Below, in pieces: positions 35,020 to 46,096 of a stretch of DNA of 64,000 nt. Location of the stretch: NCBI RefSeq assembly GCF_018812025.1, contig NC_063066.1:5104382-5168381 (forward strand). The letters are read 5' to 3'. This DNA comes from Megalobrama amblycephala (taxonomy: Eukaryota > Chordata > Actinopteri > Cypriniformes > Xenocyprididae). Each line of letters starts with the position of its first letter. Positions within the stretch are counted from its first letter, which is position 1. The notes beneath the pieces are model-generated. The model was given only the letters and a program-made list of their open reading frames with translations. It was not told the DNA's origin and did not search any database. The position numbers were made by a program, and so were the translations under genes.

Positions 35020-35623
35020 TAAAGGGTTAATTCACCCAAAAATGAAATTTCTGTCATTAAGTACTCACTCTCATGTCATTCCAAACCCGTAAGACCTTTG
35101 CTCATCTTCAGAACACAAATTAAGATATTTTTGATGAAATCCACAATAATCTTCAATAGAAACAAGGTCCAGAAAAGTATTAAAAACATTGTTAAAATAG
35201 TCGATGTGACTACAGTGGTTCAACCTTAATGTTATGAAGCGACGAGAATACTTTTTGTGCACAAAAATTACGACTTTATTCAATAAATTCATCTCTCCCC
35301 TGTCATTCTCCTGCGCTATTTATGTCCAGCACTTCCGTGTTTACATCCAAACGCCGGCTCATATTGAACAAAGTCAGTATTTTGGTTTTGTTTTTGCGCA
35401 CAAAAAGTATTCTCGTCGCTTCACAACATTAAGGTTGAAAGATTGTAGTCACGCTGACTATTTTAACAATGTTTTTACTACATTTCTGGACCTTGAATGT
35501 GTTAATTTTGTTGCTTTCTATGGGAGATTAAAAAATATATCATAATTTGTGTTCCGAAGATGGTTTGTAACGACATGAGGGTGAGTAATTAATGACAAAC
35601 ATTTGGGAGAACTAACCCTTTAA
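35020..35623. repeat. Foldback element, about 0.6 kb
   Basis: The ends AAAGGGTTAATTCACCCAAA and GAACTAACCCTTTAA are inverted, as is the inner sequence GAAGCGACGAGAATACTTTT against AAAAGTATTCTCGTCGCTTC. The arms cover most of the element. The frames at 35071-35545 are opposite arms of the same repeat. Confidence 0.8.
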
Positions 35624-36076
35624 GGATTCATGTTTGAAGAATTACATAACGAACCAATACAATGGACAGTAAGAGCATATATAGGGAAGGAGCTGTCCTA
35701 TATATATCAGGCTATGGAGCTCAAGGCAGTTGTAGTCTCAGATACTGGATTCTCATACACCCAGAAGATCTCTGAAGCTCAATCTCACTATACGAGAGAA
35801 GATCAACAGTAGAATCATCTCATTCAGTTGTTTTCGGCCTTGCCTTCCACCGGTATACAATGCAATCATGCAGTCCATCAGCTGACAGATTCATCAATTG
35901 CTGCACCTGCGCATATTGTCATTATCTCTCTCTCTATCTATCTCTCATCATGCACGTCGCGCGCGCTTCTGTCTCTAACGCGTACCTGAAAACACATCTC
36001 AAAACACCTGACAACTCACATTTCACTTGCCCTTTTCTTGCAAACATGGAGCTAAAACTGGCAGATCACGCCTTAC

Positions 36077-36320
36077 CCTGCGTGCCCAACCCTCTCCATC
36101 GCCGAGTTTGCACCATGGCAGGCAGCGTTCAGCACCAGCAACATGCAGCATTCAACAGCAATAGCGCGCCGAGTCTGATCAAATGGATGGAGAAAAGAGA
36201 GCATGCGATGAGCGAACATTTACAAACCTCCGCGATGTGAGAGAGCGAGGTGGCGGCTCTGTGGTCCTGACTGCTTTGAATTCAGCGTCTGATGTGCTGC
36301 TCCGTATCGAATCGCCCCCT

Positions 36321-36340
<20 letters not shown>
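36077..36340 (-). other. cplx2: Candidate distal non-coding first exon of cplx2 in a CpG-rich patch
   Basis: The block at about 35.94-36.62 kb is far richer in CpG than its surroundings. On the minus strand, a GC box and GA tract lead into about 260 nt ending at a very good donor, CGCAGG|GTAAGGCG (exon edge at 36077). A weaker alternative donor, GGAG|GTTTGT, lies near 36228. Long frames on both strands here (126 aa on plus at 35860-36240, about 115 aa on minus) look like no known family and include low-complexity Arg-Glu or Ser-Leu runs from the dinucleotide tract. Since no plus-strand gene follows, a 5' UTR exon of cplx2 is the simplest reading. Confidence 0.45.
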
Positions 36341-36352
<12 letters not shown>

Positions 36353-36420
36353 TGTCAGATTCTCCCTCTGCCGCCTCCCGCCCCTCTTCCACCCTCTGCC
36401 ATCAACAACTGATCCTACAG
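36325..36420 (-). promoter_or_regulatory. cplx2: Candidate distal cplx2 CpG-island promoter with GC box and GA tract
   Basis: On the minus strand an Sp1-type GC box (GGGGCGGG, 36384-36377) sits just upstream of a GA-dinucleotide tract (about 36352-36325). This is the same order and orientation as at 20.1 kb. Numerous CpGs surround it. Initiation-site position and activity cannot be read from sequence alone. Confidence 0.4.
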
Positions 36421-36989
36421 CATTATATGAGCAGGTTTCAGAAAAGTACAAACAAAAGGTGCGTTGTACGTATAGTTCTTTAAAACAAGCGTGCATACGT
36501 TTCAGTCGGGTTTTCAAACCTTTCAATAAACACCAAAGTTAGATTTAGAAGTTAGTCAGAGCGCATCGCCGAAAAGACGCCAGCGAACGCGTCGCGTTCG
36601 CCTGAAGAGGTAGTCATAGCAACAGTATGCCGCGTCCGCACAGAACACTACTGTCATTATCGTTTAATTATAGATGAAGATATCAAAATTGAACTTCAGG
36701 GTTTTGTTTAAAATGCCATTTTAAAGCAAACTGCGCCAAATGACAGTTTGTGTTGTTCGAGACAGGTAGCGTCTAAATTAACCCTTTCATGCATGAATTA
36801 TGACAACCTCAGTCATGTGTATTTATTGCTCTTAAGACATGAAAAACAAGATCTTTTTTTTTACACATATTTCTTAAAGAGATTTTCAGATGTCCACTTG
36901 AGTGGACAGTATGCATTTATGTTTTAACTGAAGCGATATTGTATTAAACATAACACAGTAATATTGTGTGTATTTAACAAACCAATTAA

Positions 36990-37177
36990 TACAATTCCAA
37001 CATATTTTGGGTTCATTTTAAGCAAGCAACACAGTCATTTTTAAACAATAGAGGAGTTATATAAAACTACCCAGCAGGTTGGGCAAACATTTATCCGAGT
37101 TAATACAACGCAATCACTGGGTTTGTCCATTTCAACCCAATTTGGGTTGTTTTTAACCCAGCATTTTTTTAGAGTGT
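36990..37177. repeat. MITE, AATGCTGGGTT family, nested copy
   Basis: It ends AACCCAGCATTTTTTTAGAG then TGT and shares CTACCCAGCAGGTTGGGCAA with the copy at 45237-45396. The left boundary is approximate. Confidence 0.6.
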
Positions 37178-37443
37178 ACAAGTTAAACATGCCTTAGATA
37201 TCATGAGGATGTGATTCCATCAAAGATCTGGTGGAGATAGCCTACAACTCTGTGAAAACCCAGCTCAGACTATGTAGAAAATGCTCATGCTCCCTCCAGT
37301 CCACCAGAGTACTTTAAATTACCCTTATTAGCTGATTGTTCAAAATAGAAACATTAAACTCTCTTCTCGAAGAAAACCTCTGACTCAAATCTACATTGAT
37401 TTATAGATGTTTTCAGACGATCAGGTGTTTTCAATTTCATCTA

Positions 37444-38908
37444 AAATGAGCAGCGTTGGGCGTAATGCATTACAAGTAACATGCATTATGTAATCAGATT
37501 ACTTTTTGATGTAACGAGCAACAAATTACAAGCATTGCATTTTTGATGTTACAAGAAACACATTACAAGTAACATGCATTACGTAATCAGATTACTTTTT
37601 TATGTAACAAGTAAAGTAATGCATTAAATGTAACGTACACCTATTATACGCAATCGGATTACTTTTTGATGTAACAAGCAACTAATAACAAGTAACATGC
37701 ATTACATTTTTGATGTTACAAGTAACACATTAAATGTAACATGTATTATGTAATCAGATTACTTTTTTGATGTAACAAGCGACGGATTACAAGTGACATG
37801 CATTACATTTTGATGTTACAAGTAACACATTAAATGTAACATGTATTATGTAATCAGATTACTTTTTTGATGTAATGAGTAAAGTAACGCATAAAATGTA
37901 ACAAGTATTATAAAATCAGATTACTTTTTTGATGTAACAAGCAATGAATTACAAGTAACATGCATTACATTTTGATGTTACAAGTAACACATTAAATGTA
38001 ACATGTATTATGTAATCAGATTACTTTTTTGATGTAATGAGTAAAGTAACACATAAAATGTAACAAGTATTATAAAATCAGATTACTTTTTTGATGTAAC
38101 AAGCAATGAATTACAAGTAACATGCATTACATTTTGATGTTACAAGTAACACATTAAATGTAACATGTATTATGTAATCAGATTACTTTTTTGATGTAAT
38201 GAGTAAAGTAACGCATAAAATGTAACAAGTATTATAAAATCAGATTACTTTTTTGATGTAACAAGCAATGAATTACAAGTAACATGCATTACATTTTTGA
38301 TGTTAGTAATACATTACAAGTCACAAATTAAATGTAACAAGTAATACATAATCAGATTACTTTTGATGTAACAAGCAATGAATTAGAAGTAACACGCATT
38401 ACATTTTGATGTTACAAGTAACACATTACATGTAACGTATTACATAATCAGATTACTTTTTTGATGTAACAAGCAATGAATTACAAGTAACACACGTTAC
38501 ATTTTTGATGTTCGAAGTAACGCATTACAAGTAACATGTATTACGTAAGAAGATTACTTTTTTGATGTAACAAGCAACGAATTACAAGTAACATGCATTA
38601 CATTTTTAAAGTTAGAAGTAACACATTACAAGTAACATGCATTATAAAATCAGATTACTTTTTGATGTAACAAGTAACGCATTAAATGTAACGTATTATA
38701 CACAATCAGATTACTTTTGATTTAACAAGCAATGACTTACTAGTAACATGCATTACATTTTTGATGTTACAAGTAACACATTACAAGTAACATGCATTAC
38801 ATAAGCAGATTACTTTTTTGATGTAACAAATAAACATTAAATGTAACATATTATACATAATCAGATTACTTTTTGATGTAACAAGCAACAAATTACAAGT
38901 AACATGCA
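37444..38908 (+). repeat. Minisatellite array A, about 1.45 kb
   Basis: Tandem monomers of about 43-62 bp built from TGTAATCAGATTACTTTTTT, GATGTAACAAG and AAGTAACATGCATTACATTT. A 162-bp higher-order unit recurs with near identity (TGATGTTACA at 37811, 37973, 38135 and 38298). It begins with GCAGCGTTGGGCGTAATGC. Confidence 0.9.
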
Positions 38909-38984
38909 TCTTTAATCTTTAATCAAAATCTGAAAATTTGCTACCGCTCTGGAATGACAGTCTGCTATGAGTGAGGGATGGAGA

Positions 38985-39100
38985 GGCGGTGCGCTAAAGT
39001 AAAACCCTGCCCTCTATTCAATATTTTGTTTCACTTGGAAATGCATCACAATATTGACGTAAAGCCAGTTGCAACTTCTGGTTTACAGGGACTTTAAAGA
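38985..39100. repeat. Fragment of the 26.0 kb repeat, inverted
   Basis: AAAACCCTGCCCTCTATTCA and TTTCACTTGGAAATGCATCA are the reverse complement of sequence at about 26100-26160, ending in GGGACTTTAAAG. Confidence 0.6.
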
Positions 39101-41940
39101 CAAAAATGATGACTAACTTGTAAGACTAGTCTTAGCAGTAAGCAACCTTTAAAAAAAAAAACTTTTTTACAATAATTACCTGGATGAAACAAACTGTAAT
39201 TTTCATTCTTTCTGATATTTTACAAAGATTTTCCAAAACCTCGCATGCTCCCTCTCACTGTGCAGACACACACAGCCTCACAAATAAAGGTGCTGAAATG
39301 GTGTTAAATATAAACAATACACATTCATAATGTTCAGTGACACTATCTGTCAGCAACGTGGCATTATGTGCATTCAGCTATTTTAGACTTTACTGTTTTT
39401 CCTTTCTGAAGGTCAGCAGGATCTTGTTGTAAAAGTGCTGTGTACAGTGATTACTGATCCCTCATTACCTCCTGTACATAGACCTGAACAAATATTACTG
39501 GCAGGTGCTCAGGCGACACAGAGCAACGCAATCACTTCAAACAAAGCAGAACTTGTACCAGCCATATGGGGTCTGATTTCAGAGATCTGCTCCATTTGGT
39601 TTTATGACATCACGTCTGGAACAAGAGAACAATGAAGTTTAGGTAGCTGTAATGGAGCCACAATGAAATCATAATCCTAATATGTCAATGAGTGAGCCAT
39701 TAGGGACCCTTCAGAGATAAAAATCTATACTGAAGGTTGAATTCATTACAAGGTCAAACAGTTGCTATACATGACTTTTCAGGAAATAGATAGATGGCAC
39801 TATTCAATGCCATTACAAAGTTAGGAAGAGCCAGGATATTTTTTAATAAAACTCTGACTGTGTTTGGCTGAAAGTCATATACACAAGAATGGCTTGAGGG
39901 TGAGTAAATTAGGGGATAATTTTCAGTTTTGAGTGAACTATTCCTTTAATATCTGCTGTGCATTCGGCCCTCAACAACACCATGTCACTTTGTGAGTCTT
40001 TTTCATTGTGTGTTAGTAACTTATTAGCATACTTTCAATACTTAGATGTGTTTTGAACTGTACAACATGATGATAATAATTTCTAAATAGATACATTTTC
40101 ATCAGTTGGCAGTTGCTGGGTGGTTGTTGGGGTGTTGCAATAATAATTATTATATATATTATTATTATTTTTATTAGTAGTAGTAGTACATTATTATTAA
40201 AATATTTGTTTTTATTTGTTAATATCCAATAATAATATCAATTTAATAAAAATACTATAATATTTTTTATATTATAATAAGCAATTATTATTATTACTAT
40301 AACTACAACAATAATAATAAAGCAAAATGCAAATGTGCATAACAGTTATATGTTGTTACAGGCTTATGCACATCTCTTTTCACTCAACAACAAATGGGCA
40401 ATAACACATTATTAATGATGTGCATGAACAGCCCAAACAACCACAAGCAGCAGATCTCACCAGGGAACCTGTAAGAAACATGCAACGTATTGCTTTAGAG
40501 CTCGACTTTGTGTGCTCACTATATATGAATCAGTCACAACAGAAAATAATATTTTTTATGACATGATGGTCTGATATCTCAAGCACACACACATCACCTC
40601 TTTGTACTGAAGCCTGGAAAAGAATAGGCATTACGCAGCTGATTGTGATAAGCAGGTGATCCATCATCATTAAGCTGTTTCACGCAGTCCGGAATTCAGT
40701 GACATGTGAAGTTGTCGATATTCATGCAGGCAAACAAGTTAATAAGATAAACAACAATAATAGATCAAATCTCTGCTGCATATGGAGCCCCCACATCTGA
40801 GTCATCCCTTAATCCGAAGATAGAAATATTTCAAAACATAGGGTGCTGTCTATCTAGAGCTATTTTTAATTGCTGCCGTTATCATTATTCCATCTGTTTT
40901 TTGCTTTTTTTTTAAGTTCTCAGAATAGCAACACTTAAGTATTACCTTTGGTACATTAAACTTTAGTATGTACACAGCTAAAGCCAAACAATGATGCATT
41001 AGATGAACATGGATGGATTTAAAACAGACACAATATACAATCAGAATGTCATTTGAGGTTTATTAATGCAGTCTATAGCATATAATTACTGAAGCACTAC
41101 TAACAGGGTTTTTGGCAGCATCTTTATGCCTTAATTGACTTGGGCTTATGTTGTTTTGCTTGTGGCTTCTAGGGAAAAGCAGCATTGGTTTTCAGTGGAG
41201 GTGGAGTTTGGCAGAGGCCATTCAGCTGCAGTGAGGTTGACACAATGCAGGCTGGTGCTTTAGACGCCGCCTGTGTCCTCAGCTGTTTTCACTTAAACCT
41301 CATCTATCACTCCACTGGCTGTACACAAAAGGAGACCGCTATAACTCCATCTGCGAGAAATCTGGGACTGTGCTAAAAAAGAAAAAAAAAAGAAAAAAAA
41401 GGTTGGGTCATGTTTTAAACAAGCTGTTTAAATGTGACTGAAACATCATTCATGTCAATATATTTTACAAATAATCAATTTACATGTTACTGATATTTCC
41501 TGTAGCTATGTAAATGAGAAATTTTCCCCTGCCGTGCCATAGACATTGCAGAATATTTTCAGAGGAAATCTTTTTGTTTCTGTATAAGGTTTGTAATTAT
41601 TCAAACCTAAAATTTCCTAGAAAAGGTTTGCTGCTCTCCAGGTTTGTTTTTGATACAGTGTCACCATCTGGTGGAAACATGTTTTCTTTACATTTCCATG
41701 CAAATACTGACTTTTCTGAAACAGCACCACCTAGTGAATCAGAAGCAACACCACGATTTATTATAAGGACAATTTATATATTTTTTTTATATAATAGTAT
41801 TATTTACATTATTTAGGGCTGGGTAAATATAATGTATAATAAGGTTGAGTAAAAAAGGACATGAAGTATCAAAAGTGTTTTCAAGTCGCTCATGAACTCA
41901 ACAATAGGTGACAAAGTTTTCAAACAAGCACTTTCTGATA
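39101..41940. other. Intergenic interval with simple-sequence DNA
   Basis: Between the genes. Contains a fragment of foldback terminus (39840-39948, ending GAGTGAACTATTCCTTTA), an ATT/TAT-rich low-complexity stretch (about 40135-40330) and an A-rich run at 41375-41400. No gene seen. Confidence 0.45.
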
Positions 41941-41944
41941 TACA

Positions 41945-42075
41945 CTCGAAACTATTCTGGGTTAAAAACATCCCAAGTTTATTGGGATTAGGTTGTTTTA
42001 ACCTTGCGGTTGGGTTAAATGTTTGCCCAACATACTGGGCGGTTTTATTTAACCCAACTATTGTTTAAATATTAC
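41945..42075. repeat. MITE, AATGCTGGGTT family, degraded copy
   Basis: CTGGGTTAAAAACATCCCAA, GGTTGGGTTAAATGTTTGCC and AACCCAACTATTGTTTAAA match the other copies. The termini are poorly preserved. Confidence 0.5.
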
Positions 42076-42659
42076 TCACTGTAAAATGTAATACTTACAA
42101 AAACTTGAGGAAACTGATTGCCTTAAAATTAGCAAGTAAATTAACTGAGTTAATAAAACTTACTAGCACTTATTAAAGATACCTAGAACTTACTTGGAAA
42201 ACTTGAGTAATGGTGACAATTAGTGCGGTCAACTTAAAGATTTAAGTAAACTGAACTCAAAAGAGTTTTCCTAACAAGCTTTTGCCTGCTTGATTGCCTT
42301 TGTTTTACTCAAAAGTTGTACGTTTTTAATACGAAAACATACAACAAGTGTTGGAAATTATTTGTATTTATTAAACTGCAGATACTGTTCAAATACTTTA
42401 TAAATATTTGAAATCTAGCTGAATTAAGAAAAACATCTACTTAACGTAGTAAAAAAAAAAAAACATATCATATTATGTAAAAGGAAATAATACAGTTATT
42501 AATTTTTTTCATAAAAGATGCATAATTTCAACAATTTCTCTAGGTCTTCTCCTGGACTGAAGCACAGGCTCTACTCTTCAGCACAATGGTGACCCACAAA
42601 ACTCAACAGAAACCTTTTAAATCCCAACACAACAACAACAAACAATAACAGATCCCTCA

Positions 42660-42925
42660 AGATCTCAGCAGAGGTGTCACGGAGGTTGCGGGAAGGCAGA
42701 CACAGACAAAGATAATAAATCCAATATGACAAGGAGTGACGGAAAGGAAGGACTAATATAGGAACAAACAAGGTAACTGAACAACACAGCTGAACAGAAA
42801 GCAGTGATGATGGTAATCAAGGAGTGGTGGGTATTACAAACAAAGGAAGGCATGTGACATGTGAAAACAAACTGAATGTCCATGAGAACTGAAACTCAAC
42901 TGAACAGACTGTGACAAGGAGGATT
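42660..42925. repeat. Fragment related to the 10-12 kb host repeat
   Basis: Contains GACGGAAAGGAAGGACTAAT, GGAACAAACAAGGTAACTGA and AACTGAACAGACTGTGACAA, a style shared with the ends of the 9960-11882 repeat. Frames on the minus strand (42571-42883) are spurious. Confidence 0.45.
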
Positions 42926-43010
42926 AAGAAACAAAAACAGCATTACCAGTTTCACTTATTACTAACCAGATTATTTTTGCACAAAAGTTCTTTTTGAGAA
43001 TTAACAGATA

Positions 43011-44601
43011 CAAACCTGATTCCAAAAAAGTTGGGACACTGTACAAATTGTGAACAAAAAAGGAATGCAATAATTTACAAATCTCATAAACTTATATTTT
43101 ATTCTCAATATAATATAGATAACATATCAAATGTTGAAAGTGAGACATTTTGAAATGTCATGCCAAATATTGGCTCATTTTGGATTTCATGAGAGCTACA
43201 CATTCCAAAAAAGTTGGGACAGGTAGCAATAAGAGGCTGGAAAAGTTAAATGTACATATAAGGAACAGCTGGAGGACCAATTTGCAACTTATTAGGTCAA
43301 TTGGCAACATGATTGGGTATAAAAAGAGCCTCTCAGAGTGGCAGTGTCTCTCAGAAGTCAAGATGGGCAGAGGATCACCAATTCCCCCAATGCTGCGGCG
43401 AAAAATAGTGGAGCAATATCAGAAAGGAGTTTCTCAGAGAAAAATTGCAAAGAGTTTGAAGTTATCATCATCTACAGTGCGTAATATCATCCAAAGATTC
43501 AGAGAATCTGGAACAATCTCTGTGCGTAAGGGTCAAGGCCGGAAAACCATACTGGATGCCCGTGATCTTCAGGCCCTTAGACGGCACTGCATCACATACA
43601 GGAATGCTACTGTAATGGAAATCACAACATGGGCTCAGGAATACTTCCAGAAAACATTGTCGGTGAACACAATCCACCGTGCCATTCGCCGTTGCTGGCT
43701 AAAACTCTATAGGTCAAAAAAGAAACCATATCTAAACATGATCCAGAAGCGCAGGCGTTTTCTCTGGGCCAAGGCTTATTTAAAATAGACTGTGGCAAAG
43801 TGGAAAACTGTTCTGTGGTCAGACAAATCAAAATTTTAAGTTCTTTTTGGAAAACTGGGACGCCATGTCATCCGGACTAAAGAGGTCAAGGACAACGCAA
43901 GTTGTTATCAGCGCTCAGTTCAGAAGCCTGCATCTCTGATGGTATGGGGTTGCATGAGTGCGTGTGGCATGGGAAGCTTACACATCTGGAAAGGCACCAT
44001 CAATGCTGAAAGGTATATCCAAGTTCTAGAACAACATATGCTCCCATCCAGACGTCGTCTCTTTCAGGGAAGACCTTGCATTTTCCAACATGACAATGCC
44101 AGACCACATACTGCATCAATTACAACATCATGGCTGCGTAGAAGAAGGATCCGGGTACTGAAATGGCCAGCCTGCAGTCCAGATCTTTCACCCATAGAAA
44201 ACATTTGGCGCATCATAAAGAGGAAGATGCGACAAAGAAGACCTAAGACAGTTGAGCAACTAGAAGCCTGTATTAGACAAGAATGGGACAACATTCCTAT
44301 TCCTAAACTTGAGCAACTTGTCTCCTCAGTCCCCAGACGTTTGCAGACTGTTATAAAAAGAAGAGGGGATGCCACACAGTGGTAAACATGGCCTTGTCCC
44401 AACTTTTTTGAGATGTGTTGATGCCATGAAATTTAAAATCAACTTATTTTTCCCTTAAAATGATACATTTTCTCAGTTTAAACATTTGTACATATGTCAT
44501 CTATGTTGTATTCTGAATAAAATATTTGAACTTCCACATCGTTGCATTCTGTTTTTATTCACAATTTGTACAGTGTCCCAACTTTTTTGGAATTGGGTTT
44601 G
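43011..44601 (+). mobile_element. Tc1/mariner transposon, structurally complete
   Basis: The ends CAAACCTGATTCCAAAAAAG and TTTTTTGGAATTGGGTTTG are inverted, with GTTGGGACACTGTACAAATT continuing the repeat inward. TA is duplicated at 43009-43010 and 44602-44603. At 1591 bp it is full length for the group and contains one transposase frame broken only by two stops. Confidence 0.92.
43363..44385 (+). pseudogene. Tc1/mariner DD34E transposase with two premature stops
   Basis: Taking ATG at 43363 (MGRGSPIPPM), a single frame of 340 codons runs to TAA at 44385, the usual Tc1 transposase length, and is interrupted only by TAG at codon 142 and TAA at codon 159. The N-terminus has a paired-like helix-turn-helix (VEQYQKGVSQRKIAKSLKLS, STVRNIIQRF) and a GRPR-like KGQGRK. 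The catalytic triad is visible: D154 in LWSDKSKF, D244 in FQHDNARPHTA and E279 in SPIENIW, with 34 residues between the last two. It cannot make a full transposase unless the stops are read through. An upstream in-frame extension (from 43150) is part of the terminal region. Confidence 0.92.
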
Positions 44602-44739
44602 TATTTATGGATGATTTATTGAAAAAAATAAAGTTTGATGTCACCATTATGGTGAATAGTGTTTGCTTTAGTTGGGCTCTTGACCTTGACTTTTAATTGT
44701 TTCTCTTTATAAAACACAGTTGTTATGGTAAAAAAAAGC

Positions 44740-45160
44740 CATATCATCATCAAAAATCCTAATTCACCGATCTCATCTCATGGTTTATACGTGATCAAAA
44801 GTATGGCTTATCATTAAACCTAATAAAATATTGTTTTATAAACACTGAAACTAGAGCAAGAGGCTGAGCCCTGTTGAGGTAATATTTTTGAAATGCATCA
44901 TGCAAAAAACATTTTGAACTACTACCATGTCTAGACAGAGACATCAAGAATCAGTGTATAAATCTAGCTAATTCTTGATGTCTCTGTGTGTCTAGACATG
45001 GTAGTAGTTCAAAATGTTTGAAAAATATTACCTCAACAGGGCTCAGCCTCTTACTCTAGTTTCAGTGTTTATAAAACAATATTTAATTGAGTTAACATAC
45101 TTATTATCAGTCACAAACCTTGAGATGAAATCTATGAATTAGAATTTTTGATGATTATTT
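44740..45160. repeat. Large palindrome (foldback element) between transposon and slc25a48
   Basis: The arms at 44826-44951 and 44971-45085 are nearly perfect inverted copies (GGCTGAGCCCTGTTGAGGTA against TACCTCAACAGGGCTCAGCC) with a spacer of about 19 nt. Weaker pairing extends outward (CATCAAAAATCCTAATTCA against TGAATTAGAATTTTTGATG). The flanking GTGTTTGCTTTAGTTGGGCT matches 58640-58660, so the two foldbacks are related. Confidence 0.85.
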
Positions 45161-45236
45161 CATCAATACAGATCATTCCCAGTATTTCTCTTGACTTCAT
45201 AATCATAAGTCATTAAATATATTAATATATGTTAAT

Positions 45237-45396
45237 TTCCAACCTATTTTGGGTTCATTTTAAGCAAACAACACAGTAATGTTTAAACAATAGTTGAGAT
45301 AAATAAAACTACCCAGCAGGTTGGGCAAACATTTTCATTTCATGTGCATTTTCAACCCAACTTGGGTTGTTTTTAACCCAGCATTTTTTAGAGTGT
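45237..45396. repeat. MITE, AATGCTGGGTT family, copy 5
   Basis: Contains CTACCCAGCAGGTTGGGCAA and ends AACCCAGCATTTTTTAGAGT then GT. It lies downstream of the predicted slc25a48 polyadenylation signal. Confidence 0.6.
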
Positions 45397-45552
45397 AGAC
45401 AGTTGAGATCAAACTTCATATCTTGAGAGGTTATTCTAAGAAAAAAAATCCCATTTAAACACACAAGTAAAATACATTAGTATTAGTTTGAAAGTGATTC
45501 ATACAAACAAGCAAGCAGACACTTTATATTACAGGTTCACTATATAATTTGA

Positions 45553-45558
45553 TTTATT
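45553..45558 (-). promoter_or_regulatory. Candidate slc25a48 polyadenylation signal
   Basis: This is the first canonical AATAAA on the minus strand after the stop codon, about 430 nt downstream. It would give a short 3' UTR. The cleavage site is not verifiable here. Confidence 0.4.
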
Positions 45559-45991
45559 CCCATTTGCATGATATTACATTAGCAAATCATCTTAAAGGCA
45601 CATGGAAAAAAAGCAGATAAAAACATTTAAGCCCAGGCTAATGATTTGTTAGCTGATAATGCATGATAGTGACCACTTTAAAGTACATATACAGGACAGG
45701 TATTTTTTTAGCAAAATAAATTGTTTTAAATCTTTCACATGCAGATAATGCATAATCATATATTAAAATATCTGAGCAAACCAAATATGACCAAATATAT
45801 ATATTTTCACTATTTTCTTAATATAAGAAACACCTAAAAGCTTCCCTGCTCTTCATTGTACCAACAATGAACTCACTATATATATGGCAATAAATGCCAC
45901 ATGTAAGTCTGCATGCCATTAAAATCACAAATGCTCTAAAATCATTTCCAGGAGAATGTAATGTGCATTAGCTTGTTTCAGCTTGAGTCTT

Positions 45992-46096
45992 TTAGAAACT
46001 GCGGAAAAACTGGAGTGAAAGCTCGTAACCAAGAAACATTGTTGCAGACATTGGAAATCCCCTGATAGCATTCACAGTCGCCCCACGAAAGAAAAC
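45992..46096 (-). CDS. slc25a48: slc25a48 exon 7 (residues 276-309 and stop)
   Basis: Acceptor TGTCAATGCAG|GTTTTC. It encodes VFFRGATVNAIRGFPMSATM and the last transmembrane helix MFLGYELSLQFFRSF, then TAA at 45994-45992. The C-terminus is slightly shorter than in human. Confidence 0.96.
   Translation of the reverse strand, partial: VFFRGATVNAIRGFPMSATMFLGYELSLQFFRSF

Larger units (their letters stand above)
36782..38930. mobile_element. Partial piggyBac-like element hosting a satellite array
   Basis: TTAA (36778-36781) precedes CCCTTTCATGCATG, matching the end of the element at 48311-50785. Internal GTCCACTTGAGTGGACAG and TTATGTTTTAACTGAAG also match that copy, in the opposite orientation. 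A MITE (about 36990-37177) and an array (37444-38908) lie inside. No closing terminus is found, so it is truncated on the right. Confidence 0.55.

Noticed and set aside
35860..36542. Frames of 126, 119 and 115 codons on both strands near 36 kb
   Set aside because: They arise from the CpG-rich patch and the CT/GA tract. Arg-Glu and Ser-Leu runs are dinucleotide translation. A non-coding first exon of cplx2 explains the region better.
37444..38908. CRISPR-like repeat-spacer array
   Set aside because: There are no unique spacers. The unit is a continuous degenerate tandem monomer in a vertebrate intergenic region.
43150..43362. Upstream extension of the transposase frame (71 codons)
   Set aside because: It runs through the terminal-repeat region of the element. 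The conserved transposase N-terminus begins at the ATG at 43363.
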